Positions 39,971-46,578 of a stretch of 46,578 nucleotides of DNA are shown here, in pieces. The DNA is from Chitinophagaceae bacterium UBA4407 (lineage in GTDB: Bacteria > Bacteroidota > Bacteroidia > Chitinophagales > Chitinophagaceae): positions 1 to 46,578 of the forward strand of contig DGQT01000118.1 of NCBI GenBank assembly GCA_002390845.1, given 5' to 3'. Under the pieces are notes generated by a model that had not been told where the DNA came from, did no database searches, and saw only the letters and a program-made list of their open reading frames with translations. Within the stretch, counting starts at the first letter, position 1; every line of letters starts with the position of its first letter. The translations under genes and the position numbers were made by a program.

Positions 39971-40441
39971 ATGGCAACAGAAACAACAATAGGGCATATT
40001 GAACAACTGGTTGACGGAATATTAGCTGAGGAGCCTGAATACTTTCGGGTGCAGGTAAAAATAAAGCCAACCAATAATATCAAAGTGTATATAGATGGCG
40101 ATAATGGTATTACCATTGAAAAATGTGTGAGGTTTAACCGCCGCCTGTATAAACTGATAGAGGAATCGGCTATTTTTCCTGAAGGGGATTTTTCATTGGA
40201 GCTTTCTTCGCCAGGCGTTGATGAGCCTTTGAAAATGAAACGTCAATATGTCAAAAACATAGGCCGATTTATTGAAATCGTTTTTAATGATGGCAGCATT
40301 AAGGAAGGAAAACTGTTAGAGATAGCGGATGAAGATATTATTATAGAAGTAACTACAGGTAAAAGCAAAAGCATCATTACACAACAATTGGTAATTCCAT
40401 TTAATAGTATAAAAACAATAACCGTTCAAATCAAATTCTGA
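39971..40441 (+). CDS. rimP: Ribosome maturation factor RimP
   Basis: Assists 30S subunit maturation. The N-terminal domain has FRVQVKIKPTNNIKVYIDGD and the ELSSPGVDEPLK signature near residues 77-88, followed by an SH3-like C-terminal domain (GRFIEIVFNDGSIKEGKL). The 156-aa length is normal. It leads the classic rimP-nusA-infB order; nusA begins 39 bp after its stop. Confidence 0.96.
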   Translation: MATETTIGHIEQLVDGILAEEPEYFRVQVKIKPTNNIKVYIDGDNGITIEKCVRFNRRLYKLIEESAIFPEGDFSLELSSPGVDEPLKMKRQYVKNIGRFIEIVFNDGSIKEGKLLEIADEDIIIEVTTGKSKSIITQQLVIPFNSIKTITVQIKF

Positions 40442-40480
40442 TTCTTACGGATTTAACATCCGGATTTAAAATTTCGAGAT

Positions 40481-41728
40481 ATGGCAAGTATTAACTTAAT
40501 CGAGGCGTTCCAGGAGTTTAAAGATGCGGAAAATATAGACCGCCCTACGTTGATGAAAGTTGTGGAAGACGTATTTAAAACATTACTGCGAAAGAAATAC
40601 GGCAGCGATGAAAATTTTGATGTAATTGTAAACGCTGAAAAAGGTGACCTTGAAATCATTCGCCGCCGTATGATTGTGGAAGATGGCGAAGTACAGGATC
40701 CACTGGCAGAAATCGCTTACACGGAAGCCGTAAAAATTGAACCTGACTTTGAAGTGGGTGAGGAACTTTACCAGGAAGTAGACATATTAGACTTTGGCCG
40801 CAGGGCTATTCTGGCAGCTAAACAAACGCTGGCAAGCCGTATTGGGGATCTTAAGAAAAATGTGCTTGTAAAAAAATACAGCGACCGTATAGGTGATATT
40901 ATAAGTTCTGAAGTGTACCAGGTTTGGAAAAAAGAAGTGCTCTTACTTGATGAGGAAGGTAACGAACTGATTCTTCCAAAGTCTGAGCAGATACCACAGG
41001 ATTATTTTAAGAAAGGGGAGAATATTCGTGCTGTGGTAAGACGTGTTGATATGAAAAATAATTCTCCTGTTATTATTTTAAGCCGTACCAGCCCTGATTT
41101 TCTTTCGAAATTACTTGAGATTGAAGTGCCTGAAATTTTTGATGGTTTAATCACCATTCGTAAAATTGTACGGGAGCCTGGGGAAAGAGCAAAGGTGGCT
41201 GTTGAAAGTTTTGACGACAGGATTGATCCGGTAGGTGCCTGCGTTGGAATGAAAGGAAGCCGTATCCATGGAATTGTAAGGGAATTGAAAAATGAAAATA
41301 TTGATGTTATTAACTGGACGACCAATATACAATTGCTGATTCAACGTTCTTTAACGCCTTCAAAAATCAGCTATATGGATTTGGATAATGAAGGAAAACA
41401 TGCTGATGTGTATCTGAAAGCTGACCAGGTTTCTCTTGCAATTGGGCGCCGTGGTGTAAATATTAAACTGGCCTGCGAACTAACTGGTTATGATATAGAC
41501 GTGTTCCGCGAAACTGAAGACGGTGAAGAAGAATTTGATATTGACCTTGATGAATTTGTTGATGAGATAGAGCCATGGATTATTGAGGAGCTTAAACGTG
41601 TTGGATGCGATACGGCTCGCAGTATTTTGAATCTTACTGCCGATGAACTGGAAAGGAGAACGGATCTTGAAAAAGAAACCATCTACGATCTTAGGAAAAT
41701 CCTGCAAGATGAATTTGACAGGGAATAA
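40481..41728 (+). CDS. nusA: Transcription termination/antitermination factor NusA
   Basis: RNA polymerase-binding elongation factor. Domains in order: N-terminal RNAP-binding (about 1-125), S1 (about 130-200; GDIISSEVYQVWKKEVLLL), two KH domains (about 200-345; GACVGMKGSRIHGI and LAIGRRGVNIKLA), and a short acidic C-terminus with a helix-hairpin-like end (LKRVGCDTARSILNLTADEL). The 415-aa length is typical of Bacteroidota, which lack the long E. coli C-terminal repeats. It lies 177 bp before infB; a repeat copy sits in that gap. Confidence 0.97.
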   Translation: MASINLIEAFQEFKDAENIDRPTLMKVVEDVFKTLLRKKYGSDENFDVIVNAEKGDLEIIRRRMIVEDGEVQDPLAEIAYTEAVKIEPDFEVGEELYQEVDILDFGRRAILAAKQTLASRIGDLKKNVLVKKYSDRIGDIISSEVYQVWKKEVLLLDEEGNELILPKSEQIPQDYFKKGENIRAVVRRVDMKNNSPVIILSRTSPDFLSKLLEIEVPEIFDGLITIRKIVREPGERAKVAVESFDDRIDPVGACVGMKGSRIHGIVRELKNENIDVINWTTNIQLLIQRSLTPSKISYMDLDNEGKHADVYLKADQVSLAIGRRGVNIKLACELTGYDIDVFRETEDGEEEFDIDLDEFVDEIEPWIIEELKRVGCDTARSILNLTADELERRTDLEKETIYDLRKILQDEFDRE

Positions 41729-41832
41729 CGCATACAATTTGGAAATGTTGCGCAGTATTTGATGATTATGATTTAGGTTTACACCATCTGAATAGTTGTG
41801 AATCTGTTGTGTGCAGCGTTTCACAGGGTTTT

Positions 41833-41896
41833 GCAGCACATGTGTGCGACGCAAGAAAAGCTGAAAAGGTATCCAATGATGGGTACAAAAAATAAA
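41833..41896 (+). repeat. Dispersed intergenic repeat, copy 24, inside the nusA-infB gap
   Basis: GCAGCACATGTGTGCGACGC then AAGAAAAGCTGAAAAGGTAT and the tail GATGGGTACAAAAAATAAAA, ending 10 bp before the infB ATG. The core is intact, the body diverged. Confidence 0.82.
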
Positions 41897-41905
41897 AAGA
41901 ACTGA

Positions 41906-44839
41906 ATGTCTGAACTGAAATTACCGAGATTATTAGGAGCTGCCAAGGAATTTAATATTGGCCAGGATACCCTTGTGGATTTTCTGGCAAGTAAAGGTTT
42001 TAGCCGTGATGATTTAAAGCCTACTGCAAAACTTACAGAAGACATGTACCGTTCGCTGCAGCAGGAATTTCAAGGCGATAAAGTTGCCAAAACAAAGGCA
42101 GACCAAATTGAAATTCCTAAGGGCGCGGCACCAGCTGAAAGAAAAAAGAGGGATGAGGAAGAGATTATTTTCAGAAAAGAAAAGGAAGAACCCAAACCTG
42201 AGAAACAACCTGAACCAATAATAGCGCCTCCGCCGGTTATTGAAGAAGTAACTAATGAACCGGAGATAGTCATTGAAGAGCAGCCTAAACCTGCTGAACC
42301 CGAAATAACTAAAATAGAGGCTCCTGAGATTGAGGGTCCAAAAACAGTTGGTAAAATTGACTTATCCGCCATAGATTCCTCAACTAGGCCTAAGAAAATA
42401 GTTAAGAAAAAATCAGAAGAAATTGCACCGGAAGTTCATGATATAGTTGAAGATCATGTAATTGAGGATACAGCTGTTCCAGAGGCTTTACCCGCTATAG
42501 ATATTGATGATATTGAGGAGGAATTCATTCAAGATATTGAAGAGGATACAGAACATGCTCCATTAATTGAAAATATTAAAGCGGACAAGCTGGAAGGGCC
42601 TAAAATACTTGGCAAAATAGAGTTACCCATAGACAGCGATACAAGGCCTAAGCCTACACTAAGGGATGAGAAGCGCAAACGCAAACGCATACCCATAGAT
42701 AAAAAAGGAGACAATAAGCAGCCCGGTGATAAAGACAGGTTTAAGAAAGACGGATCAGGCACAGGGAATATAAAAAAGCCTGAGCCAGCCAGGGAACCCA
42801 GAGTTGGTGGGGGTATGCAGATACAAAAAGTAGGCGACAGGCCTGCGCGAACAGATGATAGAAGGGGTGGCAGCAGCGGTAGCAGAGACAGAAGAGGTGG
42901 AAAAGATATTAAACGGGAAGACAAGGAAATTGATCAAAAAGAGATACAGGAAAAAATACGGGAAACACAGGCAAAGTTAGCTGGATCTGGCGGACGCGGA
43001 AAAAGCCTTAAAGCAAAATACCGTCGTGAAAAAAGACAAGGAAATGCTGATTCAATCGGTGAACCGGGGGAAGATAATAAACTACAGGTTACAGAATTTG
43101 TGACTGTAAGTGAACTTGCAAATCTTATGGATGTAAGTTTTGCGGATGTGATCAGCAAATGTATGGGTCTGGGTATCATGGTATCAATCAACCAAAGGCT
43201 TGATGCCGAAGTAATTGAACTGGTTGCCGGGGAATTCAACTTTGAAGTTGAATTTATTGGAGTTGAAGATGCTGATGAAGATGATGATGAGGAGGATGAT
43301 ATTACCGAAGGTCAGCAGCCAAGAGCACCGATAGTAACCATCATGGGCCACGTTGACCATGGTAAAACATCTTTACTGGATTATATCCGTAGTGCGAAAG
43401 TTGTAGCAGGCGAAGCAGGCGGTATTACACAGCATATAGGTGCGTACGAAGTTGAATTATCCAATGGAAAACACATTACTTTTCTTGATACACCTGGTCA
43501 TGAGGCCTTTACAGCAATGCGTGCACGCGGTGCAAAAGTTACGGATATAGCAGTAATAGTAGTTGCAGCAGATGATGCGGTGATGCCTCAAACAAAAGAA
43601 GCCATCAGCCATGCACAGGCAGCAAACGTACCAATGATATTTGCTGTAAATAAAATTGACAAAGAGGGTGCAAACCCTACAAAAATTTATGAGCAACTAT
43701 CGCAGATGAACCTGTTGGTTGAAGCCTGGGGTGGTAAATATCAAAACCAGGAACTTTCAGCGAAAAAGGGCTTGAATGTTGACCTTTTGCTTGAAAAAAT
43801 ATTACTGGAAGCAGAATTACTTGACCTCAAGGCCAATCCTGACAAGGAAGCTGTAGGAACAATCATTGAAGCTTCCCTTGATAAAGGACGTGGATATGTG
43901 GCTACACTGCTTGTTCAAAACGGTACTTTAAAACAAGGCGATCTTATTGTGAGTGGTCAATACTATGGCAGGGTTAAAGCCATGTTCAATGAACGCAACC
44001 AGCGTATAGATCAGGCTCCCCCATCCACACCGGTCCAAATTCTTGGTTTAAATGGTGCACCACAGGCCGGTGAAAAATTCAGGGTGTTCGAGGATGAGTC
44101 TGAAGCAAAAGAAGTTGCTGTTAAACGTGCACAGATTGTACGCGAACAGGGCTTGCGTGCAAGGAAACATATCACACTTGATGAAATTGGCCGCAGGCTA
44201 GCCCTGGGTAATTTCAAACAACTGAACCTGATTATTAAAGGTGATGTGGATGGATCTGTAGAAGCATTAAGCGATTCACTACAGAAATTATCTACTGATG
44301 AAATTATTGTAACAGTTGTACATAAAGCCGTGGGCCAGATTTCTGAAAGCGATGTACTACTTGCAACAGCTTCCGATGCTGTAATCGTTGCATTTAATGT
44401 TAGGCCTTCTATGCAGGCAGCCCGGCTGGCTGAAAATGAAGGTGTGCAGATAAAAATGTACTCCATCATCTACAACGCAATTGAGGAGATCAAGAGTGCC
44501 ATGGAAGGTATGCTTGAGCCGAAGATTCAGGAGAAAATCACTGCCAATGTTGAGATTCGCGAAGTGTACAAGTTCGATAAAGCTACCGTTGCCGGCTGCC
44601 AGGTAATTGATGGAAAGATTGCCCGAAACAGTAAAATACGCATCATCCGCGATGGTATTGTGGTTTATCCAACCGGTGAAGGAAATGCAGAACTTGGTTC
44701 GCTGAAACGTTATAAAGACGATGTAAAAGATGTGTCTACCGGAATGGAATGTGGTTTAACCATCAAAAATTACAATGATATAAGGGTGGGCGATATTGTA
44801 GAAGCTTACGAAGAAGAGGAAGTAAAACGCACACTTTAA
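41906..44839 (+). CDS. infB: Translation initiation factor IF-2
   Basis: GTPase that places initiator tRNA on the 30S subunit. An N-terminal IF2_N-like domain (about 1-50) is followed by a long charged linker with an internal repeat: EGPKTVGKIDLSAID from residue 143 and EGPKILGKIELPID from residue 230, each followed by TRPK. A second IF2_N segment is near 400-445. G motifs: GHVDHGKT (481-488), DTPGH (528-532) and NKID (582-585). The 977-aa length fits Bacteroidota IF2, whose N-terminus is expanded. Confidence 0.97.
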   Translation: MSELKLPRLLGAAKEFNIGQDTLVDFLASKGFSRDDLKPTAKLTEDMYRSLQQEFQGDKVAKTKADQIEIPKGAAPAERKKRDEEEIIFRKEKEEPKPEKQPEPIIAPPPVIEEVTNEPEIVIEEQPKPAEPEITKIEAPEIEGPKTVGKIDLSAIDSSTRPKKIVKKKSEEIAPEVHDIVEDHVIEDTAVPEALPAIDIDDIEEEFIQDIEEDTEHAPLIENIKADKLEGPKILGKIELPIDSDTRPKPTLRDEKRKRKRIPIDKKGDNKQPGDKDRFKKDGSGTGNIKKPEPAREPRVGGGMQIQKVGDRPARTDDRRGGSSGSRDRRGGKDIKREDKEIDQKEIQEKIRETQAKLAGSGGRGKSLKAKYRREKRQGNADSIGEPGEDNKLQVTEFVTVSELANLMDVSFADVISKCMGLGIMVSINQRLDAEVIELVAGEFNFEVEFIGVEDADEDDDEEDDITEGQQPRAPIVTIMGHVDHGKTSLLDYIRSAKVVAGEAGGITQHIGAYEVELSNGKHITFLDTPGHEAFTAMRARGAKVTDIAVIVVAADDAVMPQTKEAISHAQAANVPMIFAVNKIDKEGANPTKIYEQLSQMNLLVEAWGGKYQNQELSAKKGLNVDLLLEKILLEAELLDLKANPDKEAVGTIIEASLDKGRGYVATLLVQNGTLKQGDLIVSGQYYGRVKAMFNERNQRIDQAPPSTPVQILGLNGAPQAGEKFRVFEDESEAKEVAVKRAQIVREQGLRARKHITLDEIGRRLALGNFKQLNLIIKGDVDGSVEALSDSLQKLSTDEIIVTVVHKAVGQISESDVLLATASDAVIVAFNVRPSMQAARLAENEGVQIKMYSIIYNAIEEIKSAMEGMLEPKIQEKITANVEIREVYKFDKATVAGCQVIDGKIARNSKIRIIRDGIVVYPTGEGNAELGSLKRYKDDVKDVSTGMECGLTIKNYNDIRVGDIVEAYEEEEVKRTL

Positions 44840-44855
44840 AAGTTAGCTGACAGAA

Positions 44856-44920
44856 TTTTTTTTAGCCGGGCTTTACTGCTGATATCATCGTCCCTTGCGT
44901 CGCACACTTGTACATTTGGT
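44856..44920 (-). repeat. Dispersed intergenic repeat, copy 25
   Basis: Reverse arm after the infB stop: T-run, TTAGCCGGGCTTTACTGC, ATATCATCGTCCC, then TTGCGTCGCACACTTGTAC. A well-preserved copy. Confidence 0.9.
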
Positions 44921-44948
44921 AATACGATTCTGCAATGCGCAGCCAGGT

Positions 44949-45045
44949 TGCCATCTTCGCTTAAATGTTGCCATGAAAGAGGAACTGTGAACCGAGCGTG
45001 GCAAGAGAAGTTGAGCAGCATTCCCATAGCCCGGTACATAAATCA
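44949..45045 (+). repeat. Dispersed intergenic repeat, copy 26, long form (55-bp module)
   Basis: The module 44949-45003 runs from TGCCATCTTCGC to GAGCGTGGCA and is one base shorter than the other four. It is followed by AGAGAAGTTGAGCAGC and the tail TAGCCCGGTACATAAA. It faces copy 25. Confidence 0.85.
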
Positions 45046-45067
45046 CTAAATTATAAATTCGCCAGAT

Positions 45068-45098
45068 AAACAATTAGCCTCTCAAGGGCTAATTGTTT
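45068..45098. terminator. Intrinsic terminator after infB (bidirectional)
   Basis: AAACAATTAGCC pairs perfectly with GGCTAATTGTTT (12 bp) around a 7-nt loop, followed by TTGTTAAAA. It ends the rimP-nusA-infB unit 229 bp after the infB stop, beyond both repeat arms. Confidence 0.82.
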
Positions 45099-45141
45099 TG
45101 TTAAAAGCCATTTTGTAGCGCTGTTGCTAATGCCTATTGTA

Positions 45142-45149
45142 TATTTTTG
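45142..45149 (+). promoter_or_regulatory. -7 promoter element of the SurA-like gene
   Basis: TATTTTTG matches TAnnTTTG perfectly and lies 16 bp before the ATG at 45166. No -33 TTTG was found at canonical spacing (nearest at 45112-45115). Confidence 0.5.
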
Positions 45150-45165
45150 AACCTATTCGAATATT

Positions 45166-46545
45166 ATGAAAAAGATATTATCTGTTTTAGTGGTTGCCAC
45201 ATGTTGTTTACCTGCCCTCAGTTTTGCTCAAACCCAGAAAGTGGTGGCAGATAAAATAATTGCGCAGGTCGGCGACAGGATCATCCTGAAATCTGATATC
45301 GACAATGCGATTATCGATACTAAAAGGCAGGATCCCGATGCGCAGTTGCCACCCGATGCTGGTTGTCTTTTTCTACAAGGCCAGTTAATACAAAAAACAT
45401 TGGTACTACAGGCCGAGAAAGATTCGCTTTTGGTAGATGATGATGAACTGGAAGCCTTGCTCGATAATAAGATTCGTTTTTTTATAAGTCAATATGGATC
45501 CCAGGATATGCTGGAGCAGATTGCAGGCCGCAGTGTTTACCAGATTAAAGAAGACCTGCGTCAGCCGTTTAAGGAAAGAACACTGGCTGATAAAATGCAG
45601 AATAAAATACTGGATAATGTAAAAATTACACCCAATGAAGTGAAAGAGTATTTTGGAAAAATACCAACAGACAGCCTGCGGTTTTACGAAAGCGAACTGG
45701 AAGTAAGTGAGATCGTAATGTACCCCAAAGCAAATAAAGACCTGGAAGATTTTGTATCTGCACAACTGCTCGATTTGAAAAGACAGATTGAAAGCGGCCA
45801 GAAAAAATTTGATGCCCTTGCTAAATTAACTTCAGATGATCCCAGTGCCAAAGAGAACGGGGGCCAGTTCAGCATTAACAAAGGAGATAAAAATATAGAT
45901 CCTGCTTTTCTTTCGGCGGCTTTTAAATTGAAGGAGGGGCAGATTTCATCCGTAATAAAATCGAAGTTTGGCCTGCATATTATTCAAATGGTAAGCCGTG
46001 CAGGTGATGATGCCGTAGTAAGACATATACTTAAAATACCTCCTGTAACTGACGCGGAGGTAAAAGGCGGAATTGCTAAATTAGACAGTATCCGTTCGAA
46101 AATAATTTCAGGTGATTTTTCTTTTGCTGCTGCAGTAAATAAATTCAGCGAAGATGAGAATAGTAAATTTAGTGCCGGTTTCCGTTTAAATAACAGGGAT
46201 GGTTCTACTTATATAGCAATTGATGAACTTGATAAAGATGCAGCTTTAGCGCTTAAAGACATGAATGTTGGCGATATTTCGAAGCCACAGAGCTATACAG
46301 ATGACCGTGGCCGCAAAGTGGTAAGGATCTTATATTTAAAAACCCGTACAGAACCACACCGCGAGAATCTTAAAGATGATTACAATAAAGTGTCCCAAAG
46401 GGCGCTGGAGGGAAAGAAACAGCAGGTACTTGAAAAATGGTTTAAAGAACATATTCCCAATTACTACATAACGATTGATAATGGTTATGCAGGCTGTACC
46501 GGCATCAGCGAATGGCTGAATGTCTCTAATGTTACAAACAGGTAA
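45166..46545 (+). CDS. SurA-like periplasmic chaperone/peptidyl-prolyl isomerase
   Basis: Periplasmic chaperone for outer membrane proteins. A signal peptide covers residues 1-22 (CCLPALSFAQ). The SurA N-terminal helical domain is at about 27-170 (DKIIAQVGDRIILKSDID). Two parvulin domains follow: about 178-278 (ENGGQFSINKGDKNIDPAF, FGLHIIQMV) and about 284-390 (VRHILKIPPV, FSEDENSK, DRGRKVVRILY). The 459-aa length is close to SurA. The second parvulin domain lacks the usual GGdLG segment (SAGFRLNN), so it may be inactive. It starts a new unit after the infB terminator. Confidence 0.9.
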   Translation: MKKILSVLVVATCCLPALSFAQTQKVVADKIIAQVGDRIILKSDIDNAIIDTKRQDPDAQLPPDAGCLFLQGQLIQKTLVLQAEKDSLLVDDDELEALLDNKIRFFISQYGSQDMLEQIAGRSVYQIKEDLRQPFKERTLADKMQNKILDNVKITPNEVKEYFGKIPTDSLRFYESELEVSEIVMYPKANKDLEDFVSAQLLDLKRQIESGQKKFDALAKLTSDDPSAKENGGQFSINKGDKNIDPAFLSAAFKLKEGQISSVIKSKFGLHIIQMVSRAGDDAVVRHILKIPPVTDAEVKGGIAKLDSIRSKIISGDFSFAAAVNKFSEDENSKFSAGFRLNNRDGSTYIAIDELDKDAALALKDMNVGDISKPQSYTDDRGRKVVRILYLKTRTEPHRENLKDDYNKVSQRALEGKKQQVLEKWFKEHIPNYYITIDNGYAGCTGISEWLNVSNVTNR

Positions 46546-46578
46546 GCTAACCTGCAAATAAAAAATAAAAAAAGGCTC

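Larger units (their letters stand above)
44840..45165. other. 326-bp gap between infB and the SurA-like gene
   Basis: Contains a facing pair of repeat arms (copies 25 and 26, the second in long form), then a bidirectional terminator (45068-45098) and a -7 promoter element (45142-45149). No ORF is supported. Confidence 0.7.

Noticed and set aside
42529..42924. Minus-strand 131-codon ORF inside infB
   Set aside because: Antisense of the low-complexity charged linker, giving a Leu/Ser-rich artefact.
917..45045. Dispersed repeat as a plain intrinsic terminator family
   Set aside because: The T-run lies directly after stop codons with no hairpin before it, and true terminators (1033-1068, 45068-45098) occur in addition. 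Twelve of 26 copies have the tail toward a gene start.
46546..46578. Possible start of another repeat copy at the right edge (AAAAAAAGGCTC)
   Set aside because: Only the A-run and GGCTC are visible, too short to decide.

Overview
This window looks like chromosomal DNA of an aerobic Bacteroidota, probably near Chitinophagaceae. The grounds are TAnnTTTG-type -7 promoter elements, few Shine-Dalgarno sites, a long charged IF2 N-terminus, and gene families typical of the phylum: TonB_C lipoprotein, GH3-like adenylase, B12-type radical SAM protein, RskA-type anti-sigma factor and a PD40/beta-barrel outer membrane protein. No rRNA, tRNA, CRISPR array, complete insertion sequence or prophage is visible.

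Layout. 0-9 kb: uppS, a Tat-exported Gfo/Idh/MocA oxidoreductase, a class A beta-lactamase-like hydrolase, an MpaB/DUF2236 oxygenase, a GH3-like protein and a GT2 glycosyltransferase (all minus), then a plus-strand aldo/keto reductase. 9.6-12.6 kb (plus): a small conserved protein, secreted cyclophilin, gcvH, and an ECF sigma/anti-sigma pair. 12.8-15.3 kb: moaE-moaD, a divergent MocA-like nucleotidyltransferase and a thiolase. 16-22.7 kb: a 1131-aa outer membrane protein, an MBL hydrolase and a B12-binding radical SAM protein. 23.2-26.2 kb: an AT-richer accessory block (two unknown genes, one serine hydrolase) lying between hairpin-rich repeat clusters. 26.8-27.5 kb: a Cro/C1-type regulator with a 42-bp tandem array directly upstream. 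27.6-35.3 kb: a heme cluster transcribed hemA-hemC-hemD-hemE-hemF-hemB-hemL. 35.7-39.7 kb: a TonB_C lipoprotein, then an APH-type kinase fused to a RapZ C-terminal domain, followed by a MurU-like nucleotidyltransferase (candidate peptidoglycan recycling pair). 40-46.5 kb: rimP-nusA-infB and a SurA-like chaperone.

The most unusual feature is not a gene. A dispersed intergenic element with core GTACAAGTGTGCGACGCAA and a tail near GCCGGGCTCAAAAA occurs about 26 times, at most gene boundaries that are not tightly packed. Four loci carry two copies facing each other, forming long inverted-repeat elements. Five copies carry a 56-bp module with 9-bp inverted ends (55 bp in one copy) at the core position, sometimes next to small CCGAA/TTCGG palindromes. 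No transposase is present. Coordinates of repeat copies were read by eye and their edges are approximate.

Functional threads: heme from glutamyl-tRNA to protoporphyrinogen (hemG/hemY and hemH not in the window), molybdopterin synthase, envelope biogenesis (uppS, GT2, OMP, surA, candidate AmgK/MurU), and translation/transcription (rimP-nusA-infB) preceded by a terminator-like leader hairpin.
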